A stretch of 64,000 bases of DNA, from assembly GCA_019843655.1 (NCBI GenBank), contig JACDQD010000102.1:7945501-8009500 (forward strand), written 5' to 3'. Numbering within the stretch: the stretch's first letter is position 1; every line of letters begins with the position of its first letter. Source of the DNA: Lethocerus indicus (Eukaryota; Arthropoda; Insecta; Hemiptera; Belostomatidae). Both the position numbers and the translations under genes were made by a program. This document shows positions 1 to 12,374 of this stretch, piece by piece. The notes beneath the pieces were generated by a model, which saw nothing but the letters and a program-made list of their open reading frames with translations, made no database searches and was not told where the DNA came from.

Positions 1-2517
1 CTAAATATAGGCGTTAAATTAACTTTCTGTAATAGATATTTATAAGTGAGTTGTTCGTGATTGGCCTCGAGCGGTATTCTAAGGAAACTTTGGGCTTTAT
101 TTTTCGCTTTCATCTGCACTAAGCTGAAAATAATGCACGGGATGATGATAAAGAACAGAGCGTTCAAAGGGAGACACTGTTAAGGAGCTAGCGTCTCCCG
201 GCCTCAACCGCAGATATTTCATGACCCATAAATGCGAATCCGTAGGAAGTCCTTCCTTAGGCACGGCCGGTTGCCTTTGAATAAAAATGAAATCTGTCAC
301 TCTGCCAATTTCGACTCGTTAAGTTTATATTTCTGACTCGGCTCGCTCCTCTCTCCCTCCCTCTCCCTCTTCCCCCTCCATCTTCCACTCTTCTTCCGTC
401 CCTTTGTGAGAGAACTCTTTAATTTCTAATCGGATTGTTCTCGGTGAAGAGAATCTGTTTGTTTGAATTAATTGTAAAAGTTAATTGCCCTTATTATTCG
501 TCCAGCTTTAGCACGCCTGCCGGCTGACTTTTCTCCTCTCTTAATCAGTAAACCGGGTTAAATTATTTAATCAAAGACAGCGCGACTTCAATTCACAGTG
601 TAGGCTCCACTCTTAAAATGTGAATGAATATTAGGAATAATATTAGTGAATAATAGGAATCCAATCTTCTCCATCTTATATCGAAAATTCATATAACAGG
701 AATGAAATATAGTTCGTTAAATGTGTATTAGTCTTAAATATGACTGAATCGAATGCATGAAGTCGTGTAAATCTCTGTCCTTTAAGATTGCAAAATTTCA
801 TTAAAAAAATAAACGTTTGGTCAACATAATCTAATTTCATTCTTTTACGGTGTAATACATATGTATAATTTCTTTTAGGAATAATCTAGGAGTATCAGCA
901 CTGTCTAGCATGAATCTGAATTCAATTTATTCCGGGTGATGTAATTCAAACGCGAGATTACGGTGTTTAAAGGGCATCCAGGCTTTGTATCAATATTGTG
1001 ACACGGTTTCAAACACAGTTGGCCGGAGAGTGTAACAGATTTATGTACCTGGTACAGATTCAGAAGCCGTTGTTTTCAATTATTTGGCGTTGTTTGGGCG
1101 ACCCCAAAACACGTTGCACTGTTTGGTCATTAATCATTCTTGTAAAATGTATTGGCCCGCAAGAAAACTCAAACTAGTCTCAATAAGCACGCTCTACGGC
1201 TCTTGTTTCCTTTACCCTTTTTTCGTCGACGTGACACACACAATTATTCACATGTTAATATGTCCGAATTAAAATGTTAAAAATACGTTTAATTATTAAC
1301 AAAATATGAAATGTATTAAAAAACAAAAATATGTCAAAAGATTTCTCAATATCCATATCTGAGTAACTACCGATTAGGCATCGCATATTGGTATTATACA
1401 ATACTTATTTCAATCCCTAGCTGTAATCAGGTAGCATAGATATTCGTCTGCATTTTTCCGCCATCTGTATAATTAACAATTTTTGAACTTGTTACGGAGA
1501 AAAAAATTGATGAAACTGAAACATAGATAATATGAATAAACATTTTTTTACGGGCTACCCATATTTTTTATAACACCTTATGTATTTAATTCTGGAAAAA
1601 TAAAGTTCGACGACTAAATATTGACAATGTTCAGATTTGGCTATCGAATGGATTTTCATTATAGGTTTCGGTGGGACGTGTCTCAGGGCTCCGAGAACAG
1701 TTCTGGTGCTAGACAGTTAATGTCAGAATGTTATATTTATCAAGGCAAACTGTGTAATAAACGGTGCAGTTGTCTTAGGCCCAGTTGACTCAAATCGTTC
1801 TTCTGACCCATATTAATCGTGGACGACCGACTGTGCTCATTTTTTTCCGTTCTCCATATCCAAAGTTATTTAAACACAACAGACGACCAACTTTTATTTA
1901 TTGCACCGACCAGTCTTATTACATTTGGGATTTAATTACGATTAATTTCTCCGATTTAAGCGCCCACGTCTGTCATATAAGTTTTTTTATGTAAATTATG
2001 AATTTCTTATAATCCATGCCTTATTAATGGCCGCATGTAATAATAAACTAGAAATATAACTACGGAACAGCGAAGGATAAAATATATGCTCACTATAATT
2101 TATAAGGACGCAATTATACATCGCTAATTATTGCTCCTATTTCACTGACGAAACAAAACAAATATTTTCTTATACTCATCATGCAAAAGGCAAATAATAA
2201 AAGTTTTCATTTTTGCTTAACTCTAAGCAATTCTAGGTTCATTTCATTTAGATTAAGTTCATTATTCGGTATTAATTTTATTCTTAAGCACCTAACTAAG
2301 ATTGCTACAGTCATCGAACTGTACATTTTGCAATAAAAGATATTCGTTTAAACTGCGAATGCTGCGTTCTCTAACTGCACAAAGCTCATTTCTTCGTGGT
2401 TCCAGGTCGGCCGGAATCTTTTGGATCTGTCTTCTCGTCCTTAGGCCAGGCGGATTGTTGAATATCCAATTCCTTAAAAATGCACAATTGTGGGTGGGGA
2501 TAGGTATTATTATTAAT

Positions 2518-2545
2518 AGTAGTAGTAGTAGTAGTAGCAGTAGTT
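2518..2545. repeat. AGT trinucleotide microsatellite
   Basis: About nine AGT units with one AGC interruption near the end. It lies in AT-rich flank about 700 bp upstream of the proposed transcription start and produces the poly-Ser or poly-Tyr runs seen in spurious frames on either strand. Confidence 0.9.
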
Positions 2546-2783
2546 GGCAGTAGAGAAGGGGAGGGGCGCCTTTAGGTGTTCGGTAAAGTTCGGATTTCTT
2601 CGTTGTCTGTCCCGGCCATGTGGTCCCGTTCCAAATGCGGGTATCATGTCGCCCCCTCTCATTCCACCGATTTCTTTCTTCCGTTCAGTCAGGTGAGAGC
2701 CCCTCACCTGTCCCTAGTTTTGAGGGGGACGTCATTGGTACTTCATTTTTCGTCTTTCGCTATTAAAATATAGTTTAGGAAAA

Positions 2784-2802
2784 GCCGCCGCCGCCGCCGC
2801 CG
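2784..2802. repeat. GCC trinucleotide repeat in CpG-rich upstream block
   Basis: Six GCC units start a block of raised GC and CpG that runs to about 3130, roughly 400 bp upstream of the proposed transcription start. Such repeats are common in promoter-proximal DNA and can vary in length between individuals. Confidence 0.85.
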
Positions 2803-3210
2803 CTATCTCTCCCCACTTTCGAGGCGGAGAGCGGTCCTCGGGGTCGCGCCCCCCAAGGACGGCCCCCCCTCTTCTTCTGTCGGGCCGAAATCGCGGAGCC
2901 TACCGAGTTAAGTCCGCCAGTGTTCCAGTGAAAGTGGGCCGGAATCCGTCCAGCCTCTCCGGCCGCGTTCCAATGCACACGTTTGGCCCTGTGCTCGCGT
3001 CGACACCGTTTCCTTCCTCGCTCGGATAACAGCCGGTGTAACCTTACCCCGGCGTGACCTTTGGGCGACATACATTCGTCGTAATTTAAAAGAAATATCG
3101 TCCTTAACCGATTCTGGGGGACGTTAAATACGGAGTTTCGTCGATATGCCGACTGACGTAGGAGGCTTAATGTTCCGTCTGACATTCTCGGTGCGGAACG
3201 AGACCGGTCC

Positions 3211-3244
3211 TCAGTTCAGTTCGTAGATCGAAACCGGTCGGTTC
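3211..3244 (+). promoter_or_regulatory. TATA-less core promoter: Inr + DPE
   Basis: TCAGTT at 3211-3216 matches the arthropod initiator (TCAKTY), giving A+1 at 3213. GGTTC at 3240-3244 falls exactly at +28 to +32 and fits the downstream promoter element consensus RGWYV. The bases between, CGAAACCGG from 3229, partly resemble the MTE. No TATA box is seen 25-35 bases upstream. A second initiator-like TCAGT overlaps at 3216-3220 but has no DPE at the right distance. The element lies 320 bp before the start codon of the downstream gene and just after a CpG-rich block. The spacing is seen directly; promoter use is inferred. Confidence 0.5.
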
Positions 3245-3532
3245 TTTCGTGGTGAAACATGGTGGAGTGTATGTTACTGTGCTAATTACGAAGGGAACGT
3301 TCATATTTCGCAATCGTTCGGTACATTAAGTGCAAAACGAAATGTTTTAAATATCGGAGAATTAATTCTTCGGAATTGAACACTATCTCCGAAAGTAAAT
3401 GTCGTGTCTCAGTTATAATAAGTTATCATTTTCGTCTCGTTTCCTAACCCGGGATATAACGTTCGAAGCGAATTTAATCGGAGGATGACGGCGTATATTT
3501 TCCACCGGTAGAGCATTATTCCTCGTTCGGAG
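3213..3532 (+). other. Probable 5' leader (5' UTR) with upstream ORFs
   Basis: This is the stretch from the proposed start site to the chosen ATG. It has several upstream ORFs: 3259-3285 (8 codons), 3399-3488 (29 codons) and 3485-3511 (8 codons; its ATG overlaps the end of the previous one). The last stop, TAG at 3509, is in frame with the main start, so the main ORF cannot extend further 5' without splicing. The upstream ORFs would be expected to reduce or condition translation of the main product. An intron inside the leader cannot be excluded. Confidence 0.45.
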
Positions 3533-3729
3533 ATGACAGTTACGATGGAAGGCAAGTACGCCACCCTGAGTTCTCTGTACGAGCTCAAGAGGAGCCGGAA
3601 GAGTAGGTGCAAGCGTTTTCTGACCAACGCGTTCCACTTCCGAAGCACCGAGGGCCACTCGGTCTCGTCGCCGGACCTGGGCAGTCTGGGGGCGGGGACG
3701 GGCAGCCCGAAGGGGCCAGGGCCCACTCG
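3533..3729 (+). CDS. Exon 1 of a large-intron gene (N-terminus, unidentified product)
   Basis: The frame begins ATG at 3533, with a second in-frame ATG at 3545 in stronger Kozak context (A at -3, G at +4). An in-frame TAG at 3509 closes it upstream. The first residues, MTVTMEGKYATLSSLYELK, are followed by a strongly basic stretch (RSRKSRCKRF) and then a Ser/Gly/Pro-rich tail. Codon third positions are mostly G or C, unlike the surrounding AT-rich DNA. The frame meets TGA at 3731 and TAG at 3743, but a good donor, CG|GTGAGC, sits exactly at 3730, so the exon probably ends at 3729 in phase 2. No signal peptide or membrane segment is evident. The basic cluster could bind membrane lipid or nucleic acid, but that is a guess. 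I do not recognise the family from this exon. Confidence 0.68.
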
Positions 3730-3813
3730 GTGAGCGCCTGTGTAGGGCAGGTCACTCGGTGCGCCCTGCACATACTGTACGGCGGCCCCACGGCCGGTGA
3801 CCGCCTCCCGGAG

Positions 3814-4099
3814 GAGGAGGAACCGGAACCGCCCCGCCCCACCGGCCGCCACCGACGCCGCCGCCGCCCCGCCACCACCCGAACCCCTACCTCCGCCTCA
3901 GAAACCGACCGTCGCGGGCAAGTTCAACCACGAGCTTGTACCCCTGTGGGGCCGGCTAAGTCACGACAGGGGCCGCATCAGTCAGGTTAAAAAGCTACCG
4001 GGCGGTTTCACCGTCGTCTATTACAACCGAGTCAGACTCAAGCCCTTCCCTCTGAAACTAGTGCCTCAATTTCCAAACACCCCGCTCCGTAGTTATAAG
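3814..4099 (+). CDS. Exon 2 of the same gene (Pro/Ala-rich linker plus conserved-looking block)
   Basis: This exon is open in the same frame as exon 1 and ends at a clear donor, AAG|GTGAGT (GT at 4100), in phase 0. Acceptor AGs at 3813, 3816 and 3819 all keep the frame and give an intron of 84-90 nt, a usual small-intron size in arthropods; 3814 is my choice. A stronger-looking pyrimidine-rich acceptor at 3901 would not join in frame to the 3730 donor. The translation starts with an Arg-rich stretch and a Pro/Ala-rich linker. From about 3902 it turns into an ordered-looking block beginning KPTVAGKFNHELVPLWGRL and containing GGFTVVYYNRVRLKPFPLKL. That block looks like a folded, beta-rich segment, but I cannot name the domain. 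Codon use is strongly GC3, as in the later exons. Confidence 0.68.
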
Positions 4100-6799
4100 G
4101 TGAGTTATATAGAACATTGATCGCTGCCTGAATTTGGATCGCGTTATAGTTAACGTCTAAATATAGGAACAGATTATTTCTATCGTAAAAATCTTCGATC
4201 ATAATTCGGTTTCGTGCAACAAAATAACATTGAATGTGCAATAACATTAACTAGTCATGAAAATGAATAGTCATGTCACAGTCATGGAAATGTGTCCAGT
4301 TGAGTCTAAGAATCCTGCAATTGATATTCAAGACTGCTTGTAACCTGAGTTGTAAAGCAATATCATTTAAACATTTTAATTTGTTTACATTTTGTAAACC
4401 CTCATTAATGCGGGGACAACGCGACGTAAGATTATTAATACCAATCCGGCTTGAAATATCCGAGGGGCTCCTTCTTGTCTCTATTGGAGGATATTGATGT
4501 ATATGAAAAGCTATTGAGTTCTGGGAACATGGTGGCCTGTGTGGTCGAGCTAATAATAAGCAGCCTCCGGTTAGAGGCTCGGGTAAAATATCCGAAGCGA
4601 GATGAAGTAATGCCAAGCTCAATTATTAGCGAGGATTGAAAGGCTCGCGGTTAGGCCCCTCTCTTTCAGCCCTCTTGTACAATATACATTTTGGAACACC
4701 GTTGTAAGACTAATTTCAAATTGATCCTCGATAAATCTATTCCCGGCTCACAAAACTGGCTCAGTTGGTAGTAAACGAGTGAAACAATATGAACAACGTT
4801 GAACAGCCTGCTTTAAATTGTTTTTGACCATTATCCATAATATGATTCCTGTTATTCAAACGAAAATGTTCGAGTAATTAAATACACCCGAATTATATGC
4901 ATTGTATAATAGTAAAGAACATATTCATGAAATAAAAATTAATAATATAAAAATATAAGATTATGCGAATATGTGTTCTGAGCATTATTGCAAAAATAAT
5001 TGGAACAGTTGGACAACTGGCCTTATATGCCAGACGGACATTGACTGCCACCTAAGTCCGAAATAGGCATTTCACTGGGGCATAATATCTTTAGGAGTTT
5101 TTCAAATTAAAATTCTTGTCAAGAAAATATTGTAATTAATCAGCAGCGTTAGGGATACTCGTAAAATAATGTTCCAAAACATAATTTATGCAATATAAAT
5201 CATTGTACATATGTTGTCATCAATTATAGCTAGACTTAACTTACCCAAATACTAATAGGACATTATTAGAAACATTTTATTGTGTTCTTATTAACACCTA
5301 TTGACCAGGAGCGTAGTAAGAGTGAATGGGTTCGAATTCCTTTGGTATATTGTACGATATTTCAATCATATTTTATTTAATTCTAAGTCATATCGTGAGA
5401 CTTTCAAGACAGATTGTCCAAGGCGTGGTTGTTTCGCAACACGAATTGGGAGGCGACAAAACTGTGCCCAGCCAGTTATTCATCCCGGCAAAGGTCGGTA
5501 ATTCGGGATGTGAAACCGGTTTTTGGAAAAGGCAATTTCGGTAGGAGACGCGAACCTCGCTGCGGCCACAGTTTTATTATTGAAACGGTCACGTTTCAAA
5601 GGCGGCCTCTCTTCGCGTTCGTTCCTGACCTATATAAGTCGAATTTCGAAGAGAATTTCGGAATTTTTATTCTCTCCGACCGGCACCAAGGCCGTAAACT
5701 GTGTATCGGGTCCTGAAAGTAATAAAGCGTTTATATTCAGTCGGGCATTAAATAACGAGAATCTCTTCTTATATTGGTCCCAGCCAACTGAATAACGTTA
5801 TCGTACATTCGGTTGTATTCGAAACTCTCAAAACGTTAGAGTCGAGATTCTAAAAAGTTGGAGAGATATTTTATAAGCGTTGTACTCAGTTTGTAGGATT
5901 GGCTGTCTTCGGTGGTTTCGGCCTTTTGCCATCCTCAATAGCATTCCCTCGGTATTCTCCCACTAAAGAACTAGTTACTAATTGAACCATTTACATGACT
6001 AATTAATATTGGGCAACTTTCGTAGCAAAGTTCGTTCGTGTTTATCATAAGCCGGTCTAATTGCTTTGGGGAATCGCTCATACAATTCTCGTTTCCCTAT
6101 CACGTCGTCACTATCGTCGCGTCCCCTGATTAAATTCTCAGTTAATCATAACAAACAGGAATATTAACGAAAAATACTTATACCCATGTTGTTTAATTGA
6201 GTTCAATTGTGTAATTTGAACGTTTCGTTATAATTACCCCCGTTGATTGTTCCGGTTTCCTTCGAACTGTTATTTATTTGGCGGTTGTTTTGTCCGCGTT
6301 ATTGTTCCCCGTATTTAAAACGAATTAATTTGAAGGACATGATTTTTTTTGCCTAGACTACACAAAAATGCAAAGGCCAGGGGACAGTTATTCCTTCATT
6401 AATATGTTGTTGATCAACTTGTTGTTGTGTTGTTTGTTGTTGTTGTTATATATTATGAAAATATGGACTAATTAGAATTATGCAATTACTATGTGGTTCA
6501 TTATTTTACCCGAACGGATCATTCAATAAATACTGTCATGTATGCAATGACAGTAGCCCTTTGATCCTTTCTTGTTGGATATTAAGGTTTCTGGTTTCGA
6601 TTAATAATGTTTACTCTTGTATCAGGCTTTCTCAATTAGTTTCTACGACTAATCGTAGTCCAGTGACTATATTGTATGGGCTTACCTCCTATTACTTCCT
6701 TGTACGAGACCCCGTCATTAACAATTTAATCAGGAGAATAGTCCTCTGTTTATCCGGTCGGCTTGCTCCTCTTCCTGTTCCCAGTGCTCATCTCGCTCG

Positions 6800-6805
<6 letters not shown>
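4100..6805 (+). other. Intron 2, first part: no exon seen
   Basis: Start of the 31.2-kb intron. It is AT-rich and contains three AGTCATG motifs at 4253, 4269 and 4280. The region 5380-5720 is somewhat richer in GC and open in several frames at once, which argues against coding. A GTT-rich simple repeat lies at about 6417-6448. Confidence 0.6.
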
Positions 6806-6878
<73 letters not shown>

Positions 6879-6886
6879 TCTCTCTC
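6806..6886. repeat. (CT)n microsatellite
   Basis: About 34 uninterrupted CT units to 6874, then a CCC break and six more units. On either strand the repeat creates long Leu-Ser or Arg-Glu frames that are not genes. It is one of three CT arrays in the window. Confidence 0.97.
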
Positions 6887-9800
6887 ACGCCAACCGACGG
6901 GGGGCGCGTCCGTCCCCCAGGTCATTCCCGGCCTCAAAGCCTCCTAATTGGAGCGGCTCCGTTGACCGTTAATTGCCCTGCACAATCGATTGCTAATTTT
7001 CCGCTCGGAAGAAATAATTACCAGCGATCCGGACACGTATGAATTCAAACCGCGTTGTGTTAGAGCTGGCCATCGGTTTGAGTTCGGCCGTGCTAATTTC
7101 ATATTTTACGGTTAGTTTCAATCAGCCACAGGTGTCAAAAGTAGCACTTAAATCACTTAAAAATACCAATATTGTATACAGTAAAGTTCATCGCACGCTT
7201 TTTTATTAAGGCTGGACTGATAGGACCAACTGATATAGGCGTTCTTCTATTTTCTTGGTTTACTTCTTCTACTAGCTTGGTTTTACATCAGTGTGTGTCG
7301 AAGTGTCCTGTAGGCAGTGCACTGCACTGTTGCTATTTGATTTTAATAGAATATTTTCAATTTAAGGCTCAAATATTTGATTAACTATTTTGACAGTAAT
7401 AGTAGCAGGCGGAGCGATATTGACGTTGGCGAAAATGGTCTAGGTTAAGAATAAACAGATACTTTAATCCAAATCTCGTTGCTACTACTGGCATATTTCC
7501 GGGGACATTGGTTCACGTTGTATGTCATATGAATTGTCAGATATCGTACAGAACTGGAAGGAACTAGAATTGATTGAATCGCGATGACAATTTACGAATA
7601 TAATTATAAGGCCCGTGCGGCACCTGAACTACTATTGACAGTGCCTAGACTCCGACGGGACGGTCTACAGAGACCTATCAAAACTGAGGGGAAAGGAAAT
7701 TCGGAGAGGAGATAATATACAGACCTCCCTAGGGGTGGGGGGATGCGGGTCACTGTATAAATATTTATTTTCAACTAGGAATAGCGCGTTCGTCGACGTT
7801 TGAATTCAGACTGACGCAATTCCATATACAGTAGGTAAACCAGGAATAATCGGTTAATAAATACAGTTTGGGGTATGTAAATATCACAGATAAGAATACA
7901 GCATTGAAGATTGAAATAATCCAAATAGTGATCCATAATTAAATTATATGTACAAAGTTGGAATCTCTTTTAATTTCTATAAATTAGATGCGGGACTATT
8001 TAAGTGTAAATGAAGCCTTGTCTTTGGAGTTCTCGGAAAACGATCTATTCCTTATTTCTTCAAATCCATTTCAGTTTCCTGAAAATACTTTCTCTAACGC
8101 TTCACCGGTGTTAATTCCGGATAGAAGGTTTACAGTTCCTAGTCTGAGCTATTTTGGTAGGGACGGCCTGCTGGCTACAACATTAAAACCTCCGGGCGGA
8201 ATAAATACCGGGTGTATTAGGTTTTCTTCCCCCCTCCACTAACCAGTATGCAAAACTACATCCCAACTATACCCGATCTAATATCTTCAGACGGATCAAC
8301 TGACTAAGAGTTGAGCTAATTATCTGATATTCAATGATTTCCTGGTGTACAAAATACTTAGCGCTTTGATAGCGTTAACTGCTCAGATTTCGTATACAGA
8401 ATGAAACGGGAAACCTACCCGAGACAACGTCGCGGAGAACGATTCCAGCGTATATTTTCCGTTTTGAGAAACTATCCAAACTATGACGTAGATTGCCGCA
8501 GTGTGGCGCGACATAGGAATTCCATTACATAACTAGTGGATTTACTCCTTTAGTAAACTAAAAATAAATTTCTCTTCACTTTCTAAAGATATATAAACGC
8601 TGCAAAGATCCAGTCGGATTAGCAGTTGCGGATCACAAAACGGAATAGTCAATATGCTTATAATTAGTTAAAATCAAATTTTAATGTCAATTATTGCTAT
8701 TATTTTGAAGATATTTTAACCATTTTTATCTACAAATTACAAGTCACAATTTGTGACTGTTTTTTACGCCACAAATCGATAATATCCGGGCTTCCAATTG
8801 AAATTCGAAAGTAATATAATTATAATATTATTATATATACATGAGAATCAGCCACTGTCAATGCTGGTTATTAATTGAAATTAGGCTATATTACAATAAC
8901 CATAAATATAACATTTCAATTTGTATACGGATGAATAAAGGAACTAGTGAATATTCAGATGAGTGACTGCATGAATATGTAACGCTGTCAGTGTATCGCC
9001 ATATTTTTAATATGTCGTGTTCGTTGCATCTATCTCATTATAGTGCCAAACCCCCGCTTTGCAAATTTATAATTGACCAAGAGGGTGGTACTGTATCCGG
9101 TCTTCATTATAGAAATGGACACTCGTACGGCGCGAATAAGACTGCTGGCATTAAGTGTTCAGGGATCCCGGGCTCGGTTCATCAGATAGAGCCGGCATAA
9201 TCGCTCTCCTCTCCATCATTTATTTATCTCGTAGTGTAATCGATTCAGAAAAGCCCCTCGCTTTGTCCACCCGCCTGATTACTTGTCGCAGCTTAATTGA
9301 TCCCGGAGTAATAAATCTTATCCAACGGCAGAGGGGGGGTGGTGCCGTCATCACAATCAATTGCTTTCCGCTGGACATATGTCCAGAAAATAATGAAGCC
9401 GCACACTGCGGGCAAAACGTTTCCTCCTGAAGAATTTTCATTTACATACTTAAGTATTCATGTCTCGAACAGCTTGACCAAAATGTCTTAGGTTACATAA
9501 ATAATCTTAGAGTTTGCGACAAGAACAATGTGGATAGACTATGTATAACACGGTACGATTTTTTGAAAATTTTCAATTTATAAATGCTATTCAAATTAAA
9601 GTCTGGGATATTTTTCGGCTCCAAGGCTACGTCGTGAAAACTATTTGCCTTCTCGAACTAATTACGAAGACGCTATTTGCAGTTTCATTTTCTGTTTACA
9701 ATCCTGCGTCGATTTTCCGCTAACGACCCGCGTAACTGTTCGGTGAGGTTTCTTCGCTAGTCTCCACATTCCGCTCGTCAGAAGAAACCCACCGCGATCT

Positions 9801-12303
9801 GCTTCGATGTGGAGTTTTTGCCCGTCGGATAAGTCCATCTGGAGGCCCGCATGGCTCCCACGCGAGGATTAGGCGGTAATGCAGGAACAAAGAACCGATG
9901 GAAACCGGATAAGAAGGTGGAAACATTCCAATGGGTGCTACCGTTGCGAGCAATCATTTCTTCAAACGCTCCTAGGTCTATTTGGAAACGTTTCTTACTG
10001 TAATATGCACAGTTCCTTACATAGACAATCCATGAATTATATTTCCTTCACTTGTTTATTCCATTTTACTTATTGTAGAACGTCAATAGTATACTGTCAG
10101 AAAGCGTAGTAAAATGATTTATATTTATGGGTATCTCAGTAAAATTTCCATCAATCGTGTTATGTGATCTATGTTGTTTGGTCGTATGCCAGACCGGGTT
10201 CGGCTACTTGCCACCCACTCGCGGTACCTCTAGGCCGTTAATAGCATTGCCCTGGTAATACATTTAAGTATCATCATTCGTGCAATTTCCCGCCACCCAA
10301 CATGTCCCATCATGTCGTCTGTCATGTTTTTTGCGGCCGCAGTAAAAGTCTGGTGACGCTCGAGCCAGAATGGTAGGTCTGCTGACATGCGCCAGCAGGT
10401 CACTTTAGTAATAACAGAAGACGACGGAATTATTGACTAGAACGAGAAACTAATAACTGTCTAGCTCAAGACCCGGCGGACATGTTTTCAATATTCTAAC
10501 CCCACACGAATCTTTAACAAATACTTAAAAAAAAAAATTAAATACATAGTTGCACCACAATATAAACGAATTACTTAATACACGGCCAAAATATGTGCTT
10601 GGTATATCATTTTTCAGAACCATTTCTCTACTAAACTGCGATTCACCTGTGTAATGATCGTGACGACTGTACGTTATTTATTACAAAATTTGAATGGTTG
10701 GTAGCAATATTAAACATGCAAATGGATAGAAACAAGAGAAAGAGATAGAACTCAAAAGATTAATTGGGGAGACAGGTCGACGTGGAAACAGTGAAGCGAG
10801 GTGGCTACTGAAGGAGAGGTTTAGGTATATAAGGAGGACTTTGGAGGGGGGAACGTCCTTGTCAGGGTGAATGTACTCGCTCCTATATGGGCCAGTGTTA
10901 TATCGTCCTTGGGGCACCAATCTCGTTTCTCTCTCACGGTTTTCAATCAAATCTTGCGAACTTTTACTAATATTTTATCGCACACTCGATTTAAATATTT
11001 AAATATTTAAACTTATATGTTCGTTTAAGTTAATTAAATCATAAACTTGAATGAGGTGATATCTCCTACTCCTCTGAAACCTCTTTTTTACTCATCGCAA
11101 TCTGATAAACATGAAATAGAACTTTGTTCACCTTTGATCTCCTGTGTAATTATTTATTTCTTAGAATTCAGAAGTTCGATTTTACATACTGAAAGGAACA
11201 ATTTATTTGAAAATGATGTCCAGTTCAACAGATAGTTGAACACACTGCTGGAAAATTGAAGATATTATTCTCCCAAATTAATATACACGTGGTTAAAACG
11301 TTGAAATGCTCGAGTAATAATTAATTGTATCTTGATTAACTATATTAGCCGGCAACATTTATTTTAATCTTGTTTAATTATATCCAAAGTAAAATGCGAT
11401 TGATCAGTGATGTGCTCATAAAACTGTAGTTTGTTGCTAAGCAACTGGTGGGCACTGGCGCGGTGAGAGACAATGGAATTGGGCGCCCGGTACCCGACCG
11501 GCTATTACGGCTCGGTACAGATTTAATCTCGGTTTCATCATCTATGGAGCAATTTCACTTCCACGGCGCCGTCGAAATTACTGGCGGCTAATGATGACAT
11601 TTAAAACAGGTATTTTGGCATTAAAATCCCCCATCTCCCGTACTTTTAGAACTTGGTAAATGAACGGTAGGGGGGAGGGGGGGACTTTCGAGGAATATCC
11701 GTCGACGACCGCAAGCCCAGATGGAAATGGCGCGGTGGAAACCGCCGCAAGGTAACTTCTCTCCCAGAAGCCACCGGTTTTGAAATGTACTTAGGGCGAG
11801 CCCCAGCCCTAAGTAATCTTTTAAATCGGCATTCAAAAGGAACAAAAAAAATCATTATTACGAAGTCATTAAAAAGTCACATTTCAGGGGATAGTTCTCA
11901 AATATCAAGAGTTTTAGTCCTTACATTCATTCATGGAGTTATCTATTCTCGTTTACCACCCTTATAGTAATAAATATAATTAAACACTTCATTAATTATA
12001 GCCATATTTTATACAGTTCCTAAATGCGGAAAGTTTTTCATAAAATGGTTTTAGAGTGGACATGTCTAATATATCGAAGGAAATATTAGAACTGAGGGCG
12101 CATATGGCGAAAATATTCTCGGGTGACTCACTTGCGTTTTCTATTTTCTTTCGTAGCGAATTTTCGCCGTGTGTGCCGACCTGGTACCGGTGCCATACTG
12201 GGAGCCGGATAAATTCGGCCTCCTTCAATTTAAGGATAGCCTGTTTCGAACAGCTTCGAACGCTCACACGAAGGCGTTCGAGCGCGCTCGTACGCGTGCG
12301 TGC

Positions 12304-12305
<2 letters not shown>
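6887..12305. other. Intron 2, second part: no exon seen
   Basis: AT-rich DNA without a convincing exon. It holds a 17-nt near-palindrome at 8742-8758 (8-bp arms around one base), an octamer ATGCAAAT at 10716-10723 and a tandem ATTTAAAT-type run near 10990. At about 11473 a 17-codon open frame has good codon use but no support beyond that. Confidence 0.6.

Positions 12306-12371
<66 letters not shown>
12306..12371. repeat. (CT)n microsatellite
   Basis: Thirty-three CT units without interruption. The flank on the left is a short CG-rich run with alternating GC/GT steps. The open frames across it, rich in Leu-Ser on plus and Arg-Glu on minus, are repeat artefacts. Confidence 0.97.

Positions 12372-12374
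<3 letters not shown>

Larger units (their letters stand above)
1..3180. other. Upstream region without a supported gene
   Basis: No exon with good codon use and splice sites was found here. The stretch is AT-rich. It contains a polypyrimidine tract at about 343-413, an AGT microsatellite at 2518-2545 and a CpG-rich block from about 2775 to 3130 with a GCC repeat. The CpG block and the repeat sit directly upstream of the proposed promoter, as expected for a 5' flank. A 136-codon minus-strand frame at 2775-3185 overlaps the GC-rich block and ends in a glycine run made by the GCC repeat, so it is probably composition-driven rather than a gene. Confidence 0.6.

Noticed and set aside
4757..4771. 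A-box-like TGGCTCAGTTGGTAG, possible tRNA
   Set aside because: No B box, no acceptor stem and no cloverleaf at the right distance.
6480..6972. Long Leu-Ser frames
   Set aside because: They are produced by the CT microsatellite and are open in more than one frame.
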